Numbered from the stretch's first letter, positions 11,600-21,642 are shown. The stretch: DNA of 64,000 nucleotides from Curtobacterium sp. MCLR17_007 (GCF_003234655.2 NZ_CP126271.1:2356001-2420000), one strand, 5' to 3'. Notes: generated by a model from the sequence alone, not told the origin. A program made the numbers and translations.

Positions 11600-13419
11600 G
11601 CGGGTTCTCCCGTCATGTCGGCGTCCTCGTCGTCCCAGGTGGGGGCGAGTTCGCGGGCGTACTCGATGGAGGAGTTGCCGGTCCCCTGCGGGACCATCGG
11701 CCAGACCATGGAGTCGCGGCTGACGACGAAGTCGATGACGACCGGCCGGTCGTTCGTGTCGAGCGCGAGCTGGATGGCGGCGTCGACCTCGTCGGCCTTC
11801 TCGACGCGGATGCCGAGGGCACCGTACGCGTCGGCGAGCTTGACGAAGTCCGGGACCCGACGCGTGCCGTGACCCGTCTGCAGGTCGGTGAACGAGTGCC
11901 GTCCGTCGTAGAACAGGGTCTGCCACTGCCGCACCATGCCGAGCGACGAGTTGTTGATGATCGCGACCTTGATCGGGATGTCGTTGATGACGCAGGTCGC
12001 GAGTTCCTGGTTCGTCATCTGGAAGCAGCCGTCACCGTCGATCGCCCAGACCACGCGGTCGGGCTGGGCCACCTTGGCACCCATCGCAGCGGGGACCGAG
12101 TAGCCCATCGTGCCGGCCCCACCGGAGTTGAGCCAGGCGTTGGGGCGCTCGTACTTGATGAACTGCGCCGACCACATCTGGTGCTGGCCGACGCCGGAGG
12201 CGAAGACGCCCTCGGGTCCGGTCATCTCGCCGATGCGCTTGATGATCGCCTGCGGGGCGAGCAGCCCGTCGGTCGGTTCGGTGTAACCGAGCGGGAAGTC
12301 GGTGCGCAGCTGCTCGAGGTGCGCCCACCAGTCGGTGATCGAGGCGCGGTCGTCGACGGGGACGTCGGCCCACGCGGCGGTGAGGTCGACCAACACCTCT
12401 CGCGCGTCACCGACGATCGGCACGTCGGCGTAGCGGATCTTGGAGATCTCGGCCGGGTCGATGTCGACATGGACGACCTTGGCGTCGGGCGCGAAGTCGT
12501 CGACCTTGCCGGTCACGCGGTCGTCGAAGCGGGCGCCGAGCGCGATGATCAGGTCGCTCTCCTGCAGCCCGAGCACTGCCGGCACCGTGCCGTGCATGCC
12601 CGGCATGCCGAGGTGCTGCGTGTGCGAGTCGGGGAACGCACCGCGCGCCATCAACGTCGTGACGACGGGCGCCCCGGTGGCCTCGGCGAACGCGAGGAGC
12701 TCGGCCGACGCGCCGGAGCGGATGACGCCGCCGCCGACGTAGAGCACCGGGCGCGAGGACTCCGCCAGCAGCTGGGCCGCGGCGGTGATCTGCTTGCCGT
12801 GGGCCTTCGTCACCGGGCGGTAGCCGGGCAGGTCGACCTTCGGCGGCCAGACGTACGGTGCCGACTTCTGCTGCGCGTCCTTGGTGATGTCGACGAGCAC
12901 CGGGCCGGGCCGGCCGGTGGTCGCGATCTGGTACGCCGCAGCGATCGTCGCGGGGACGTCCTCGGGCTTGGTGACCAGGAACGAGTGCTTCGTGATGGGC
13001 ATCGTGATGCCGACGATGTCCGCCTCTTGGAAGGCGTCCGTGCCCATCAGGGTCGAGAACACCTGGCCGGTGATCGCGATGAACGGCACCGAGTCCATGT
13101 AGGCGTCCGCGATCGCGGTGACGAGGTTCGTCGCTCCGGGACCGGACGTGGCGATGGCGACACCGACCTTGCCGGACGAGGACGCGTAGCCCTCGGCGGC
13201 GTGCCCGGCGCCCTGCTCGTGCCGGACCAGGACGTGGCGGATGGTCTTCGACGCCATGAGCTCGTCGTAGAACGGGATGATCGCACCACCGGGCAGACCG
13301 AAGACGTCGGTGATCCCGAGGTGCTCGAGGGACCGCAGGACGGCCCCCGACCCGGTGAGGACCTCCGGCGAACGGCGCGCTCCGGTGGCCGCGGACAGCG
13401 GTGTTGCTTCCGTGGGCAT
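11596..13419 (-). CDS. ilvB: Acetolactate synthase large (catalytic) subunit
   Basis: 607 aa, ThDP enzyme. It condenses pyruvate with pyruvate or 2-oxobutyrate, the first common step of branched-chain amino-acid synthesis. Visible features: [15 protein letters not shown], the catalytic glutamate in [15 protein letters not shown], the FAD-binding middle domain, and the ThDP/Mg motif [16 protein letters not shown] followed by [13 protein letters not shown]. The ATG at 13419 follows an AGGAAA ribosome site and trims 75 residues of upstream shadow sequence. It lies 46 nt downstream of ilvD. I see no leader peptide or attenuator ahead of it, so it may depend on ilvD read-through or a promoter inside ilvD. 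Confidence 0.97.
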   Translation of the reverse strand: MPTEATPLSAATGARRSPEVLTGSGAVLRSLEHLGITDVFGLPGGAIIPFYDELMASKTIRHVLVRHEQGAGHAAEGYASSSGKVGVAIATSGPGATNLVTAIADAYMDSVPFIAITGQVFSTLMGTDAFQEADIVGITMPITKHSFLVTKPEDVPATIAAAYQIATTGRPGPVLVDITKDAQQKSAPYVWPPKVDLPGYRPVTKAHGKQITAAAQLLAESSRPVLYVGGGVIRSGASAELLAFAEATGAPVVTTLMARGAFPDSHTQHLGMPGMHGTVPAVLGLQESDLIIALGARFDDRVTGKVDDFAPDAKVVHVDIDPAEISKIRYADVPIVGDAREVLVDLTAAWADVPVDDRASITDWWAHLEQLRTDFPLGYTEPTDGLLAPQAIIKRIGEMTGPEGVFASGVGQHQMWSAQFIKYERPNAWLNSGGAGTMGYSVPAAMGAKVAQPDRVVWAIDGDGCFQMTNQELATCVINDIPIKVAIINNSSLGMVRQWQTLFYDGRHSFTDLQTGHGTRRVPDFVKLADAYGALGIRVEKADEVDAAIQLALDTNDRPVVIDFVVSRDSMVWPMVPQGTGNSSIEYARELAPTWDDEDADMTGEPA

Positions 13420-13465
13420 GTGGGGTTTCCTGCCTGGAGAGATGGCGATGATGCGGGTGTCGACG

Positions 13466-15160
13466 CTAGCCCGTGACCGCGCCCTTGGCGGCGGACTGGA
13501 CGAGCTTGGCGTACTTCGCGAGGACTCCGCGGGTGTAGCGCGGGGGCAGCGGCGCCCAGCCGTCGCGGCGGGCCTCCAGCTCGGCCGGGTCGACCAGTAG
13601 GTCGAGCGAGCGAGCCGCGATGTCGACACGGATGCGGTCGCCATCGCGCACGAACGCCACTGGACCTGCGTCCACGGCTTCCGGTGCGATGTGGCCGATG
13701 CAGAGGCCGGTTGTGCCGCCTGAGAATCGACCGTCGGTCAAGAGTAGTACATCCTTGCCCAGACCCGCGCCCTTGATGGCCGCGGTGATCGCGAGCATCT
13801 CGCGCATGCCGGGGCCGCCCTTGGGACCCTCGTAGCGGATGACGACGACGTCGCCCTTCTGGATCCGGCCCTCGGTGAGGGCGTCCATCGCCGCACGCTC
13901 ACGGTCGAACACGCGCGCGGGCCCTTCGAAGACCTCGGCGTCGAAGCCGGCGGTCTTCACGACGGCGCCCTCGGGGGCGAAGGAGCCCTGCAGGATCGTC
14001 AGGCCGCCGGTGGCGTGGATCGGGTTGTCGATCTTCCGGAACACCTCGCCGTCGAGCTCGGGCGGGTCGATCTCGGCGAGGTTCTCGGCGACGGTCTTGC
14101 CCGTCACGGTCATGCACTCGCCGTGCAGCAGTCCGGCGTCGAGCAGCGCCTTCATGATGACCGGGATGCCGCCGTTGCGGTCGACGTCGACCATGACGTA
14201 CTTGCCGAACGGCTTCATGTCGGCCAGGTGCGGGACCGTCGAGCCGATGCGGTTGAAGTCGTCGAGGCTGAGCTCGACCTCGGCCTCGTGCGCGATCGCC
14301 AGCAGGTGCAGCACGACGTTGGTGGAGCCTCCGAGGGCCATCGCGACGGCGATCGCGTTCTCGAACGCTTCCTTGGTCATGATCTGGCGCGCCGTGATGC
14401 CGTGCTTGAGCATGTTCACGACGGCTTCGCCCGACCGGTGCGCGTAGTAGTCACGGCGACGGTCGGCGCTGGGCGGCGCGGCGGAACCCGGGAGGGACAT
14501 GCCGAGTGCCTCGGCGACGGACGCCATCGTGTTGGCCGTGTACATGCCGCCGCAGGCGCCCTCGCCCGGGACGATCGCGCACTCGATCTCCTTGAGCTCC
14601 GCCTCGCTCATGGTGCCGGCCTTGCACGCGCCGACGCCCTCGAAGGAGTCGATGATGGTGACTTCCTTCATCGTGCCGTCGGCCTGCTTCACGTAGCCCG
14701 GCATGACCGACCCGGCGTACAGGAAGACGCTCGCCAGGTCGAGGCGCGCAGCAGCCATGAGCATGCCGGGCAGGGACTTGTCGCAGCCGGCGAGCAGCAC
14801 CGTGCCGTCGAGGCGCTCGGCGTTGACGACGGTCTCGACGCTGTCCGCGATGACCTCGCGCGAGACGAGCGAGAAGTGCATGCCCTCGTGGCCCATCGAG
14901 ATGCCGTCCGACACCGAGATCGTGCCGAACTGCAGCGGGTACCCGCCGCCGCCGTGGACGCCTTCCTTGGCGCCCTGGGCGAGCCGGTCGAGGCTCAGGT
15001 TGCAGGGGGTGATCTCGTTCCAGGACGAGGCGATGCCGATCTGCGGCTTCTCCCAGTCCTCGTCGCCCATCCCGACGGCCCGCAGCATGCCACGCGAGGT
15101 GGTTGCTTCGATCCCGTCGGTGACGACCCGGCTGCGCGGCTTCACGTCGATGTCAGGCAT
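13466..15160 (-). CDS. ilvD: Dihydroxy-acid dehydratase
   Basis: 564 aa, iron-sulfur enzyme of the IlvD/Edd family. It dehydrates 2,3-dihydroxy acids to the 2-oxo acids of Val and Ile. Cluster cysteines lie in [28 protein letters not shown] and the following [14 protein letters not shown]; the C-terminus carries [23 protein letters not shown]. The start is ATG at 15160; TAGACT (15167-15172) ends 6 nt before it, so the mRNA is probably leaderless. It leads the ilvD-ilvB-ilvN-ilvC gene run. Confidence 0.97.
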   Translation of the reverse strand: MPDIDVKPRSRVVTDGIEATTSRGMLRAVGMGDEDWEKPQIGIASSWNEITPCNLSLDRLAQGAKEGVHGGGGYPLQFGTISVSDGISMGHEGMHFSLVSREVIADSVETVVNAERLDGTVLLAGCDKSLPGMLMAAARLDLASVFLYAGSVMPGYVKQADGTMKEVTIIDSFEGVGACKAGTMSEAELKEIECAIVPGEGACGGMYTANTMASVAEALGMSLPGSAAPPSADRRRDYYAHRSGEAVVNMLKHGITARQIMTKEAFENAIAVAMALGGSTNVVLHLLAIAHEAEVELSLDDFNRIGSTVPHLADMKPFGKYVMVDVDRNGGIPVIMKALLDAGLLHGECMTVTGKTVAENLAEIDPPELDGEVFRKIDNPIHATGGLTILQGSFAPEGAVVKTAGFDAEVFEGPARVFDRERAAMDALTEGRIQKGDVVVIRYEGPKGGPGMREMLAITAAIKGAGLGKDVLLLTDGRFSGGTTGLCIGHIAPEAVDAGPVAFVRDGDRIRVDIAARSLDLLVDPAELEARRDGWAPLPPRYTRGVLAKYAKLVQSAAKGAVTG

Positions 15161-15266
15161 GCGCTGAGTCTAGGACGGATTGGGATACCAGCGGCGCACG
15201 TCTATGCGTCCGCATGGTGATGGGCCGGGTGGGAGGCTCGGCACGAGCCCGCCACGCCGGCGCGCC

Positions 15267-16064
15267 TCAGCGCGTGGCGCGGAGCCTGGCCAGCTGCTTC
15301 AGGACGTCGGTCAGGGCCGCCGGGTCGGCGACGCGGTGGCCAGCGAGCGTGTCGCCCTCCCCCACCTTCACGCCGACGTCACCGTCGCCGAGCACGCGGA
15401 AGGCGTCCTCGTCGGTGACGTCGTCCCCGGCGAAGAACACCGCGTCCGCACCCCGCAGCGCGCGCAGTCGGTCGATCGCGTCGCCCTTCGTGACGTGCCG
15501 GACGGCGAACTCGAGGATGTCCTTGCCGCCGCGCTCGAGCACGTCGGCGTCCGCCTCGTGTGCGGCCGCACTGGCCGCGGCGTCCGCCTCGGCAGCGACC
15601 TCGGCGCTGACCCGGCGGGTGTGCACGCCGTGGCCGGCCGGCTTGTGCTCGATGACGACACCGGGGAAGCGCTCCCCCACGGCGTCGAGCGCCGCGCCGA
15701 TCCGCGCGACGCGAGCCTGTTCGTCCTCGGTCAGCGCCGCCTCGTCGTGGCCGTCGACGCGCCACTCGACGCCGTGCGAGCCGACGAGCGACATGCCGTC
15801 AGGGGCCTGCGAGACCCGAGCGAGGCTGTCGAGCGGCCGCCCGGAGACCAGGACGACCTCGGTGTCCTTCGCGCGCTGCAGGGTCAGGACGGCCGCCCAG
15901 CTGCCCGGCAGCGCACCGACCTGACCGGGGTCGTCCGCGAACGGGGCGAGCGTGCCGTCGAAGTCCAGCGCGACCAGCAGGCGGTCGACCGCCGCCAGGT
16001 CCGCGAGGGCCGTGTCGAGCCCTGGAGCTGCCGACTCGTCGGCGTGCGGTGTCTGCTCAGGCAT
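15267..16064 (-). CDS. otsB: Trehalose-6-phosphate phosphatase
   Basis: 265 aa, HAD superfamily. It removes phosphate from trehalose 6-phosphate made by OtsA. Motif I is LLVALDFDGTLAPF, with both catalytic aspartates; motif II is VVLVSGRP; the C-terminal acidic motif is FFAGDDVTDEDAF. The start at 16064 (MPEQTPHADE) overlaps the otsA stop by 8 nt, a coupled arrangement; a start ten codons upstream (16094) would overlap more. It is the last gene of the otsA-otsB pair. Confidence 0.93.
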   Translation of the reverse strand: MPEQTPHADESAAPGLDTALADLAAVDRLLVALDFDGTLAPFADDPGQVGALPGSWAAVLTLQRAKDTEVVLVSGRPLDSLARVSQAPDGMSLVGSHGVEWRVDGHDEAALTEDEQARVARIGAALDAVGERFPGVVIEHKPAGHGVHTRRVSAEVAAEADAAASAAAHEADADVLERGGKDILEFAVRHVTKGDAIDRLRALRGADAVFFAGDDVTDEDAFRVLGDGDVGVKVGEGDTLAGHRVADPAALTDVLKQLARLRATR

Positions 16065-17643
16065 CACGGTCCTCCCGGGTGTCCTCGGCGGCACGCGCGG
16101 TCTGCGCGTCCTGGTCGAAGATGGACATGTTGTCGGTCTGGGCCTCGCGGTGCGCCGGCTCGGCGCCGGACGGGTCGATCCGTGCGGTGCTCGGGGCGTG
16201 TCGGTCGAGCGCCTCGAGGAACGAGCGCGACCAGCGGGCCACGTCGTTGTCGCGGACGCGCTTGCGGAGCGCGCGCATGCGCGTCGAGCGCTCGCGGCGC
16301 GGCATCTCGATGGCGCGTTCGATCGAGTCCTTGAGCGCCCCGATGTCGTGCGGGTTGATGATCACCGCCTGCTTCAACTCGTCGGCGGCACCGGCGAACT
16401 CGGACAGGATGAGCACGCCGTCGTTGTCGAACCGGGTCGCGACGTACTCCTTGGCGACCAGGTTCATGCCGTCGCGCAGGGCCGTGACGAGCATGATGTC
16501 GGCGGCGAGGTAGAGCGCGACCATCTCCTCGCGCGGGTAGCCGTGGTGCAGGTAGGAGATCGGCTGGTGGCCGATGGTGCCGAGGTCGCCGTTGATCCGG
16601 CCGACGCTCAGCTCGATCTCGTCGCGGAGCGTCTTGTAGGTGTCGACGCGTTCGCGGCTCGGACTGGCGACCTGCACGAGCGTGGCGTCCTCGACCCGGA
16701 TGCGACCGTCCTCGACGAGCTCGCCGAAGGCCTTGATGCGGTGCCGGATGCCCTTGGTGTAGTCGAGGCGGTCGACGCCGAGCAGCACGGTCTTCGGGTT
16801 GCCGAGCCCCTGCCGGATCTCGCGGGCACGCTCCTGGACCTCGGGCCGCCTGGCGATGTCCTCGAAGCTCTCGGCGTCGATCGAGATCGGGAAGTGCCGC
16901 GCCTCGACGTGTCGGACCGTGATGCCCTTGCGGCTGCGGGGTGCGTCGGGGTCGTCGACCGGCACGTCGATCGTGGTGCCCTTGGTCGTGTAGCCCTTGA
17001 TGTGGCGGACGGCGCGCAGGAAGTCACTCGCGTCGTCGTGGCGCTGGAAGCCGATGACGTCGGCGCCGAGCAGCCCGTCGAGGATCTGCGCGCGCCACGG
17101 CAGCTGGGCGTAGATGCCGACCGGCGGGAACGGGATGTGGTTGAAGAAGCCGATCGTCAGGTCGGGACGGAGCTCGCGCAGCAGGGCGGGGACGAGCTGC
17201 AGCTGGTAGTCCTGCACCCAGACGATGCCGTCCTGCTCGGTGATCTCGGCGATCTGCTCGGCGAACCGCTTGTTCACGCTCTTGTAGGCGATCCACCAGT
17301 CGCGGTGGTAGCTCGGGTGCTCGATCACGTCGTGGTAGAGCGGCCAGAGCGTGTCGTTGCTGAAGCCCTCGTAGTAGTCCTCGACGTCGGACGCACTGAG
17401 CGGGACAGGGACGATGTGGATGCCCTCGTTGTCGAACGGCTCGACCGCGACGTCGGGCTGTCCGACCCACCCGACCCAGGCGCCGTCGTTCGCGCGCATC
17501 ACGGGCTCGAGCGCCGTGACGAGCCCACCGGGTGAGTGCCGCCAGCCCTCGTTGCCGTCCTCGTCGACGACGCGGTCCACCGGCAACCGGTTCGAGGCGA
17601 CGACGAAGGAGTACTTGCTGGACGAACTGGAGGGAGCAGACAC
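16057..17643 (-). CDS. otsA: Trehalose-6-phosphate synthase
   Basis: 528 aa, GT20 family. It joins glucose from a nucleotide sugar to glucose 6-phosphate. Features: VVASNRLPVDRV and WRHSPGGLVTALEPV near the N-terminus, VWVQDYQLQLVPALLRE, GFFNHIPFPP, LLGVDRLDYTKGIRHRI and the C-terminal ALRDGMNLVAKEYVA with LILSEFAGAADEL. The last 50 residues are a polar tail of no clear role. The start is GTG at 17643; TAGTTT (17650-17655) ends 6 nt before it, indicating a leaderless transcript. The pair probably makes trehalose for osmotic or desiccation tolerance. Confidence 0.95.
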   Translation of the reverse strand: MSAPSSSSSKYSFVVASNRLPVDRVVDEDGNEGWRHSPGGLVTALEPVMRANDGAWVGWVGQPDVAVEPFDNEGIHIVPVPLSASDVEDYYEGFSNDTLWPLYHDVIEHPSYHRDWWIAYKSVNKRFAEQIAEITEQDGIVWVQDYQLQLVPALLRELRPDLTIGFFNHIPFPPVGIYAQLPWRAQILDGLLGADVIGFQRHDDASDFLRAVRHIKGYTTKGTTIDVPVDDPDAPRSRKGITVRHVEARHFPISIDAESFEDIARRPEVQERAREIRQGLGNPKTVLLGVDRLDYTKGIRHRIKAFGELVEDGRIRVEDATLVQVASPSRERVDTYKTLRDEIELSVGRINGDLGTIGHQPISYLHHGYPREEMVALYLAADIMLVTALRDGMNLVAKEYVATRFDNDGVLILSEFAGAADELKQAVIINPHDIGALKDSIERAIEMPRRERSTRMRALRKRVRDNDVARWSRSFLEALDRHAPSTARIDPSGAEPAHREAQTDNMSIFDQDAQTARAAEDTREDRDA

Positions 17644-17663
17644 GCACCGAAACTACCAGCGGC

Positions 17664-17711
17664 CCGTCACACCGGACCGGAGGGGGCCGTCACACCAGAC
17701 CGGAGGGGGCC
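17664..17711. repeat. 23-bp direct repeat in the otsA-corA divergent promoter region
   Basis: The stretch CCGTCACACCGGACCGGAGG and its following bases (17664-17688) are repeated at 17687-17711 with a single G-to-A change, giving a 23-bp period. The repeats sit in the 87-nt gap between the divergent starts of otsA and corA, just upstream of the likely -10 hexamers of both genes, so they could be a shared operator or a replication-slippage product. Confidence 0.75.
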
Positions 17712-17730
17712 GGTCGGTAGGCTCGTGGCC

Positions 17731-18702
17731 ATGGTCAGCACGCGCTCGTGGCGGAACGGATCGGCAGCCGAGCGGGACTTCCCGGTGGAGCGGGTGTCGG
17801 ACTGCATCGCCGACGGCGACGGCTTCGTGTGGGTGGACTACACCGATCCGGACGCCTCGGACCTGCGACAGCTCGAGGACGAACTGGACATCCACGCGCT
17901 GGCGGTCGAGGACGCCGTCGAGCGCGGTCAGCGCCCGAAGCTCGACCGGTACCGCGACAGCCTGTTCCTGGTGGTCTACGACGTCCAGGGTCGTGACCGC
18001 GACGGCGGGCTCGTCACCCGCGAGGTGAAGGCGTTCGTCACGAAGCACGCCCTGGTGACGATCCACGGTCCCGAGGTGGACACGGCCGCGATGGAGCGTC
18101 GCCTCACCTCGAACGCCGACCTGGCGGGGCACGGGGTGCCGTGGCTCGTGTGGGGGTTGCTCGACTCGGTGGTCGACCACGCGACGGCCGAGATCGAGGC
18201 CATCGAGCAGGACATCGACGACCTCGAGGACGACCTGTTCGAGCGGGGCGACCCCCGCGAGCAGCAGATCCAGCGCCGGTCGTTCGCGCTGCGCAAGGCG
18301 CTCGGGGTCATGCGCCGGCTGGTGGTCCCCACGAAGGACAGCGTCGCCTCGCTGTTGCACGGTGACGCCGAGACCGTCGCCGACGGGGTCCGGCCCTACT
18401 TCCGCGACGTCGAGGACCACCTCGTCTCCATCGCCGACTCGGTCGAGGAGCTCCGCGATGCCGTGTCGAGCGTGCTGGACACCAACCTCAACCTGGCCTC
18501 GAACCGGCAGAACACGGTCATGAAGAAGGTCACGAGCTGGGCGGCGATCATCGCGATCCCCACGGCGATCACGGGGTTCTTCGGGCAGAACGTGACGTTC
18601 CCGGGTGAGAGCTCGTGGAGCGGGCTGTACCTGTCGCTCTCGCTCATCGTGGTGACGTCGCTGGTGCTCTACCGCGCGTTCAAGCACCGCGACTGGCTGT
18701 AG
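17731..18702 (+). CDS. CorA-type divalent cation channel with GQN signature
   Basis: 323 aa. A long cytoplasmic domain with EIEAIEQDIDDLEDDLFERG helices is followed by two C-terminal membrane segments (about 267-288 and 297-318), as in the CorA pentameric channels for Mg2+ and Co2+. The selectivity-loop signature, normally GMN, reads GQN here (G285-Q286-N287 in TGFFGQNVTFPGE); such variants are common among actinobacterial CorA-like proteins and could change ion preference. The ATG at 17731 is preceded by TAGGCT (17718-17723) with a 7-nt gap, so translation is probably leaderless; longer frames upstream are not supported. It is divergent from otsA. Confidence 0.88.
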   Translation: MVSTRSWRNGSAAERDFPVERVSDCIADGDGFVWVDYTDPDASDLRQLEDELDIHALAVEDAVERGQRPKLDRYRDSLFLVVYDVQGRDRDGGLVTREVKAFVTKHALVTIHGPEVDTAAMERRLTSNADLAGHGVPWLVWGLLDSVVDHATAEIEAIEQDIDDLEDDLFERGDPREQQIQRRSFALRKALGVMRRLVVPTKDSVASLLHGDAETVADGVRPYFRDVEDHLVSIADSVEELRDAVSSVLDTNLNLASNRQNTVMKKVTSWAAIIAIPTAITGFFGQNVTFPGESSWSGLYLSLSLIVVTSLVLYRAFKHRDWL

Positions 18703-18812
18703 TCCGGGAGCACCGGCCGGACCGCACCGTGCGAGGTTCGCGGCCGCACCCGGCGGGCAGCACCGTGCGAGCTTCGCGCCCCGTGCCGGGTTGATGGTCC
18801 CGTGCGAGGAAC

Positions 18813-18862
18813 CAACCGCGCACGAGACGAGCAACCGCGCACGAGACGAGCAACCGCGCACG
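18813..18862. repeat. 19-bp tandem repeat (2.6 copies) between corA and the transporter gene
   Basis: The unit CAACCGCGCACGAGACGAG occurs at 18813-18831 and 18832-18850, with the first 12 bases again at 18851-18862. The surrounding 200-nt gap (18703-18903) between two convergent genes also has three short variants of CCGTGCGAGG(T)TTCGCG-like sequence (near 18726, 18763 and 18799). No gene and no convincing terminator hairpin was seen in this gap. Confidence 0.75.
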
Positions 18863-18903
18863 GGCCCGGAACTCGGCACCGTGCTCCCGCGCCCCGCGCG
18901 CCG

Positions 18904-20055
18904 CTACAGCCGCAGCGCCAGCACGCCGGCGACGACCGTCAGCGGTGCGACGACGCAGCCGAGCGCCATGTACCGACCCCACGACAGGTGCACGCCCTCG
19001 GCGGCGAGCCGCGCGTGCCACAGCAGCGTCGCGAGCGAGGCCCACGGCGTGATGAGGCAGCCGGCGTTCACGCCGATCAACAGCGCGGCGTAGCGCAGGG
19101 CCTCGTGGCCGGCTGCCGGCTCGAGCACCAGGTATGCGGGCAGGTTGTCGATCGCGTTCGCGGCCACCCCGCCCGCACCGGCGAGCACCAGGAGCGACCC
19201 GGTCCCCGTCCCGCCCGGCAGCGCGTTGACGATCGGGTCGGTGATGCCGGTCGTGTGCAGCGTCTCGACGACGACGAACAGACCCGCCGCGAAGACGAGC
19301 GTCGACCACGGCACCCGCGAGGGCTTCAGTTCGGACGGTGCCCGGAAGGCCGCGACCACGACGAGCGCGACGGCAGCGACCACGGCGGCGATCCACACCG
19401 TGACCCCGGCGGTCAGGGCGATCACGAGGGCCACCAGGACGATCGAGGCCGCCGTGAAGAACACCCGGTCGGCCGGGGGTCGGACCGTGACGGGCGTGTA
19501 GCGGCCGAACAGCTTGCCGCGGAACACGACGAGCAGCACCGCGCACGGGACCACGACGCCGGCGAGTGCGGCCCAGACCATGAGCCCGGCGAACGGGATC
19601 GGACCGTCGAGCCCGATCCGGTCGACGGCGAGCAGGTTCGTCAGGTTCGACACGGGCAGCAGCAGCGAAGCGGTGTTCGCGAGCCAGACGGTGGTCAGTG
19701 CGAACGGCATCGGGGGCAGGTCGACGCGGCGGGCGAGGGCGATGACGATGGGCGTCAGCAGCACGGCGGTGGTGTCGATCGACAGGAACACGGTGCAGAG
19801 CACGGCGAGGACGACGACCGCGCCCCAGAGCCCGATCGTGCGGCCGCCGCCGATGCGCGCCGCGACGTCCGCCAGACGGTCGAAGACCCCGGCGTCAGCG
19901 GCGAGCTCGGACACGATCGTCAGTCCGAGCACGAACCCGAGCACGGGCAGGACACGGTCGGCGAGTTCGACCAGGTCGGGGACGGGCAGCAGACCGAGGG
20001 CGACGCACACGGCACCGACGACCAACAGGACTGCACCGATGACGGCTTGACGCAC
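18904..20055 (-). CDS. ArsB/NhaD/SLC13-type ion transporter family membrane protein
   Basis: 383 aa, about eleven hydrophobic segments. The layout (LGFVLGLTIVSELAADAGVFD, then FLSIDTTAVLLTPIVIALARR, NTASLLLPVSNLTNLLA and a second half with NAIDNLPAYLVL and GVNAGCLITPWASLATLLW) is that of the IT superfamily, which includes ArsB arsenite pumps, citrate carriers and NhaD antiporters. The paired S-N/D-N-L motifs in the two repeats fit the substrate-binding hairpins. There is no arsR, arsC or arsenite ATPase gene nearby, so I do not assign arsenite efflux. The start is ATG at 20055. Confidence 0.82.
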   Translation of the reverse strand: MRQAVIGAVLLVVGAVCVALGLLPVPDLVELADRVLPVLGFVLGLTIVSELAADAGVFDRLADVAARIGGGRTIGLWGAVVVLAVLCTVFLSIDTTAVLLTPIVIALARRVDLPPMPFALTTVWLANTASLLLPVSNLTNLLAVDRIGLDGPIPFAGLMVWAALAGVVVPCAVLLVVFRGKLFGRYTPVTVRPPADRVFFTAASIVLVALVIALTAGVTVWIAAVVAAVALVVVAAFRAPSELKPSRVPWSTLVFAAGLFVVVETLHTTGITDPIVNALPGGTGTGSLLVLAGAGGVAANAIDNLPAYLVLEPAAGHEALRYAALLIGVNAGCLITPWASLATLLWHARLAAEGVHLSWGRYMALGCVVAPLTVVAGVLALRL

Positions 20056-20141
20056 TGCGACTCCTTGGTGAGCGGCCGCGATCGGCGGCGCTCCAATGTA
20101 GCGACCAGTAGCGTGGAGGCCGACGACGACAGGAGGAATCC

Positions 20142-20333
20142 GTGCGCAAGTTCTTGTTCAACGGTGCGGTGTGGAGTTCGATCATCAGCGGCTACAGCGT
20201 GATCCAGACCACGCGGCAGGGTCCGCGCGACTGGCGGCTCGCCCTGACGTGGGTGGCCTGGTTGTCCACCACGATCGTGGCGATCGGCACGGTGGTGGAG
20301 GACGACCGCGCGGTCCGGTCGCGCCAGCCGTGA
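20142..20333 (+). CDS. Small conserved-looking protein, unknown function
   Basis: 63 aa starting at GTG (20142), with a strong AGGAGG ribosome site 7 nt upstream and a perfect terminator palindrome 15 nt after the stop. These flanking signals support a real short gene. It has a weakly hydrophobic middle (LALTWVAWLSTTIVAIGTVVE) that may be one membrane segment. I know no function. Confidence 0.65.
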   Translation: MRKFLFNGAVWSSIISGYSVIQTTRQGPRDWRLALTWVAWLSTTIVAIGTVVEDDRAVRSRQP

Positions 20334-20347
20334 CCTGAACGCTCCAT

Positions 20348-20391
20348 CAGACGGGAGGCCCGGTGCCAGCTGGCACCGGGCCTCCCGTCTG
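20348..20391. terminator. Perfect 44-bp palindrome, bidirectional terminator
   Basis: The segment is a perfect inverted repeat (each arm 22 nt: CAGACGGGAGGCCCGGTGCC followed by AG, then its complement) centred at 20369/20370. It lies between the convergent small gene (ends 20333) and mscS (ends 20407), so it can terminate both. Its arm belongs to the GGAGGCCCGGTGC family found at several other gene ends in this window. Confidence 0.85.
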
Positions 20392-20406
20392 CTCTCGGGG
20401 GTGCGG

Positions 20407-21567
20407 CTACCGCTCGGACGGCGGGATCTTCGCGGTCTGGATCGGACCGGTGAAGAGCGCTCCGCGCTCGTCGTCCTCGCCGAAGAGCGAGCTGTCCCCC
20501 TCGGCGGAGCGGCCGCGCGGCCGCGCCGGCACGCCGGGTTCGGCGAGCTGCACCCGCTGGATCGGCAGCGCGTCCGGGTGGGTGCGCTGGATCCAGTCGA
20601 CCATCTCCTCGCGGACGTAGCAGCGCAGGTCGAACAGGCCGCCGGCGTCCGGAGCCGTCACCAGGATGCGGACGCGCACGAGCCCGCCGACGGCGTCCGT
20701 GACCTGCAGGACCTTCGTGCGGCGGTCCCAGATCGTCGAGGTCTCGAGGATGCGGTCGAGCTCCTTGCGCATCTCGGCCGGGCTGACCCGCCAGTCGAGG
20801 TCGAACTCCACGGCGCCGAGGAGCTCGCTGCTGGTGCGGGTCCAGTTCTCGAACGGGGTGCTCGTGAAGTAGGTCGAGGGCAGCACGAAGCGTCGGTCGT
20901 CCCACAGGTGCACGACGACGTAGGTGAGGGTGATCTCCTCGATGCGACCCCACTGCGTCTCGACCACGACGACGTCGTCGACACGGATCGATCCCGAGAA
21001 CGCGAGCTGCATGCCGGCGATGACGTTGCCGAGGGTCGACTGCGCGGCCAGGCCCGCGATCACCGAGATGAGTCCGGCTGACGCGAGGACGCTCGCGCCG
21101 GCGGCCTCAACCCCCGGGAAGGTCAGCAGGATCGCGCCGACGCCGATGATGACGAGCACCGCGACGGTGACCCGTCGCAGGATCAGGACCTGCGTGCGGA
21201 CCCGGCGGGCGACGCGGTTGTCGGGGACGTCGACGCGGTAGCGGTGCAGCCCGAGGCTCTCGAGGAAGACCGCGAGCTCGCACGCCAGCCACGTGCCGAC
21301 GCCGATCGTCGCGACGAGGAACGCATGCGAGACGTGCCCGCGCCACGGGGACGCGTCGCTGTCGGGGACCGAGGTCGCGAACGCGACCCAGAGCGACGCG
21401 ACGAGCAGCATGGTCCTGGCGGGGTGCTTGGTGCGACGGGAGAGCGCGGCGGCCCAGCGCTCACGGCGTCCGAGCGTGCGGAACACCAGGTGGAGGACGA
21501 GGGCGGCCACGGCGGTCGCGAGCAGGGCGAACCCGACCGCGATCAGGAGGCGGAGGAGGATGTCCAT
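20407..21567 (-). CDS. MscS-family small-conductance mechanosensitive channel
   Basis: 386 aa. N-terminal membrane helices (about residues 5-30, 52-65, 82-100 and 130-150) are followed by the pore-lining helix region [30 protein letters not shown], with the Gly/Ala pattern of MscS TM3, and the beta domain starting [42 protein letters not shown]-terminal tail of about 50 polar residues is unassigned. The start is ATG at 21567 and the huge upstream extension of the frame is shadow sequence. It is divergent from the amino-acid permease (76 nt between starts). It probably releases solutes on osmotic downshock. Confidence 0.9.
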   Translation of the reverse strand: MDILLRLLIAVGFALLATAVAALVLHLVFRTLGRRERWAAALSRRTKHPARTMLLVASLWVAFATSVPDSDASPWRGHVSHAFLVATIGVGTWLACELAVFLESLGLHRYRVDVPDNRVARRVRTQVLILRRVTVAVLVIIGVGAILLTFPGVEAAGASVLASAGLISVIAGLAAQSTLGNVIAGMQLAFSGSIRVDDVVVVETQWGRIEEITLTYVVVHLWDDRRFVLPSTYFTSTPFENWTRTSSELLGAVEFDLDWRVSPAEMRKELDRILETSTIWDRRTKVLQVTDAVGGLVRVRILVTAPDAGGLFDLRCYVREEMVDWIQRTHPDALPIQRVQLAEPGVPARPRGRSAEGDSSLFGEDDERGALFTGPIQTAKIPPSER

Positions 21568-21642
21568 CCGACCATGGTGCCGGATCGACGACGTCCGTCG
21601 TCCAGGCCGCGGACAAGTCGATGCGCATGTAGCGTGTCGGCC

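Noticed and set aside
13420-13465. Leader-peptide attenuator ahead of ilvB
   Set aside because: Only 46 nt separate ilvD and ilvB, too short for a leader peptide with alternative hairpins, and no run of Leu, Ile or Val codons is seen.
17664-17711. CRISPR-like repeat between otsA and corA
   Set aside because: Only two copies with no unique spacer between them and no cas genes; it is a simple direct repeat.
18904-20055. Arsenite efflux pump ArsB as a specific assignment
   Set aside because: The fold fits the wider ion-transporter superfamily, but no arsR or arsC partners are present.
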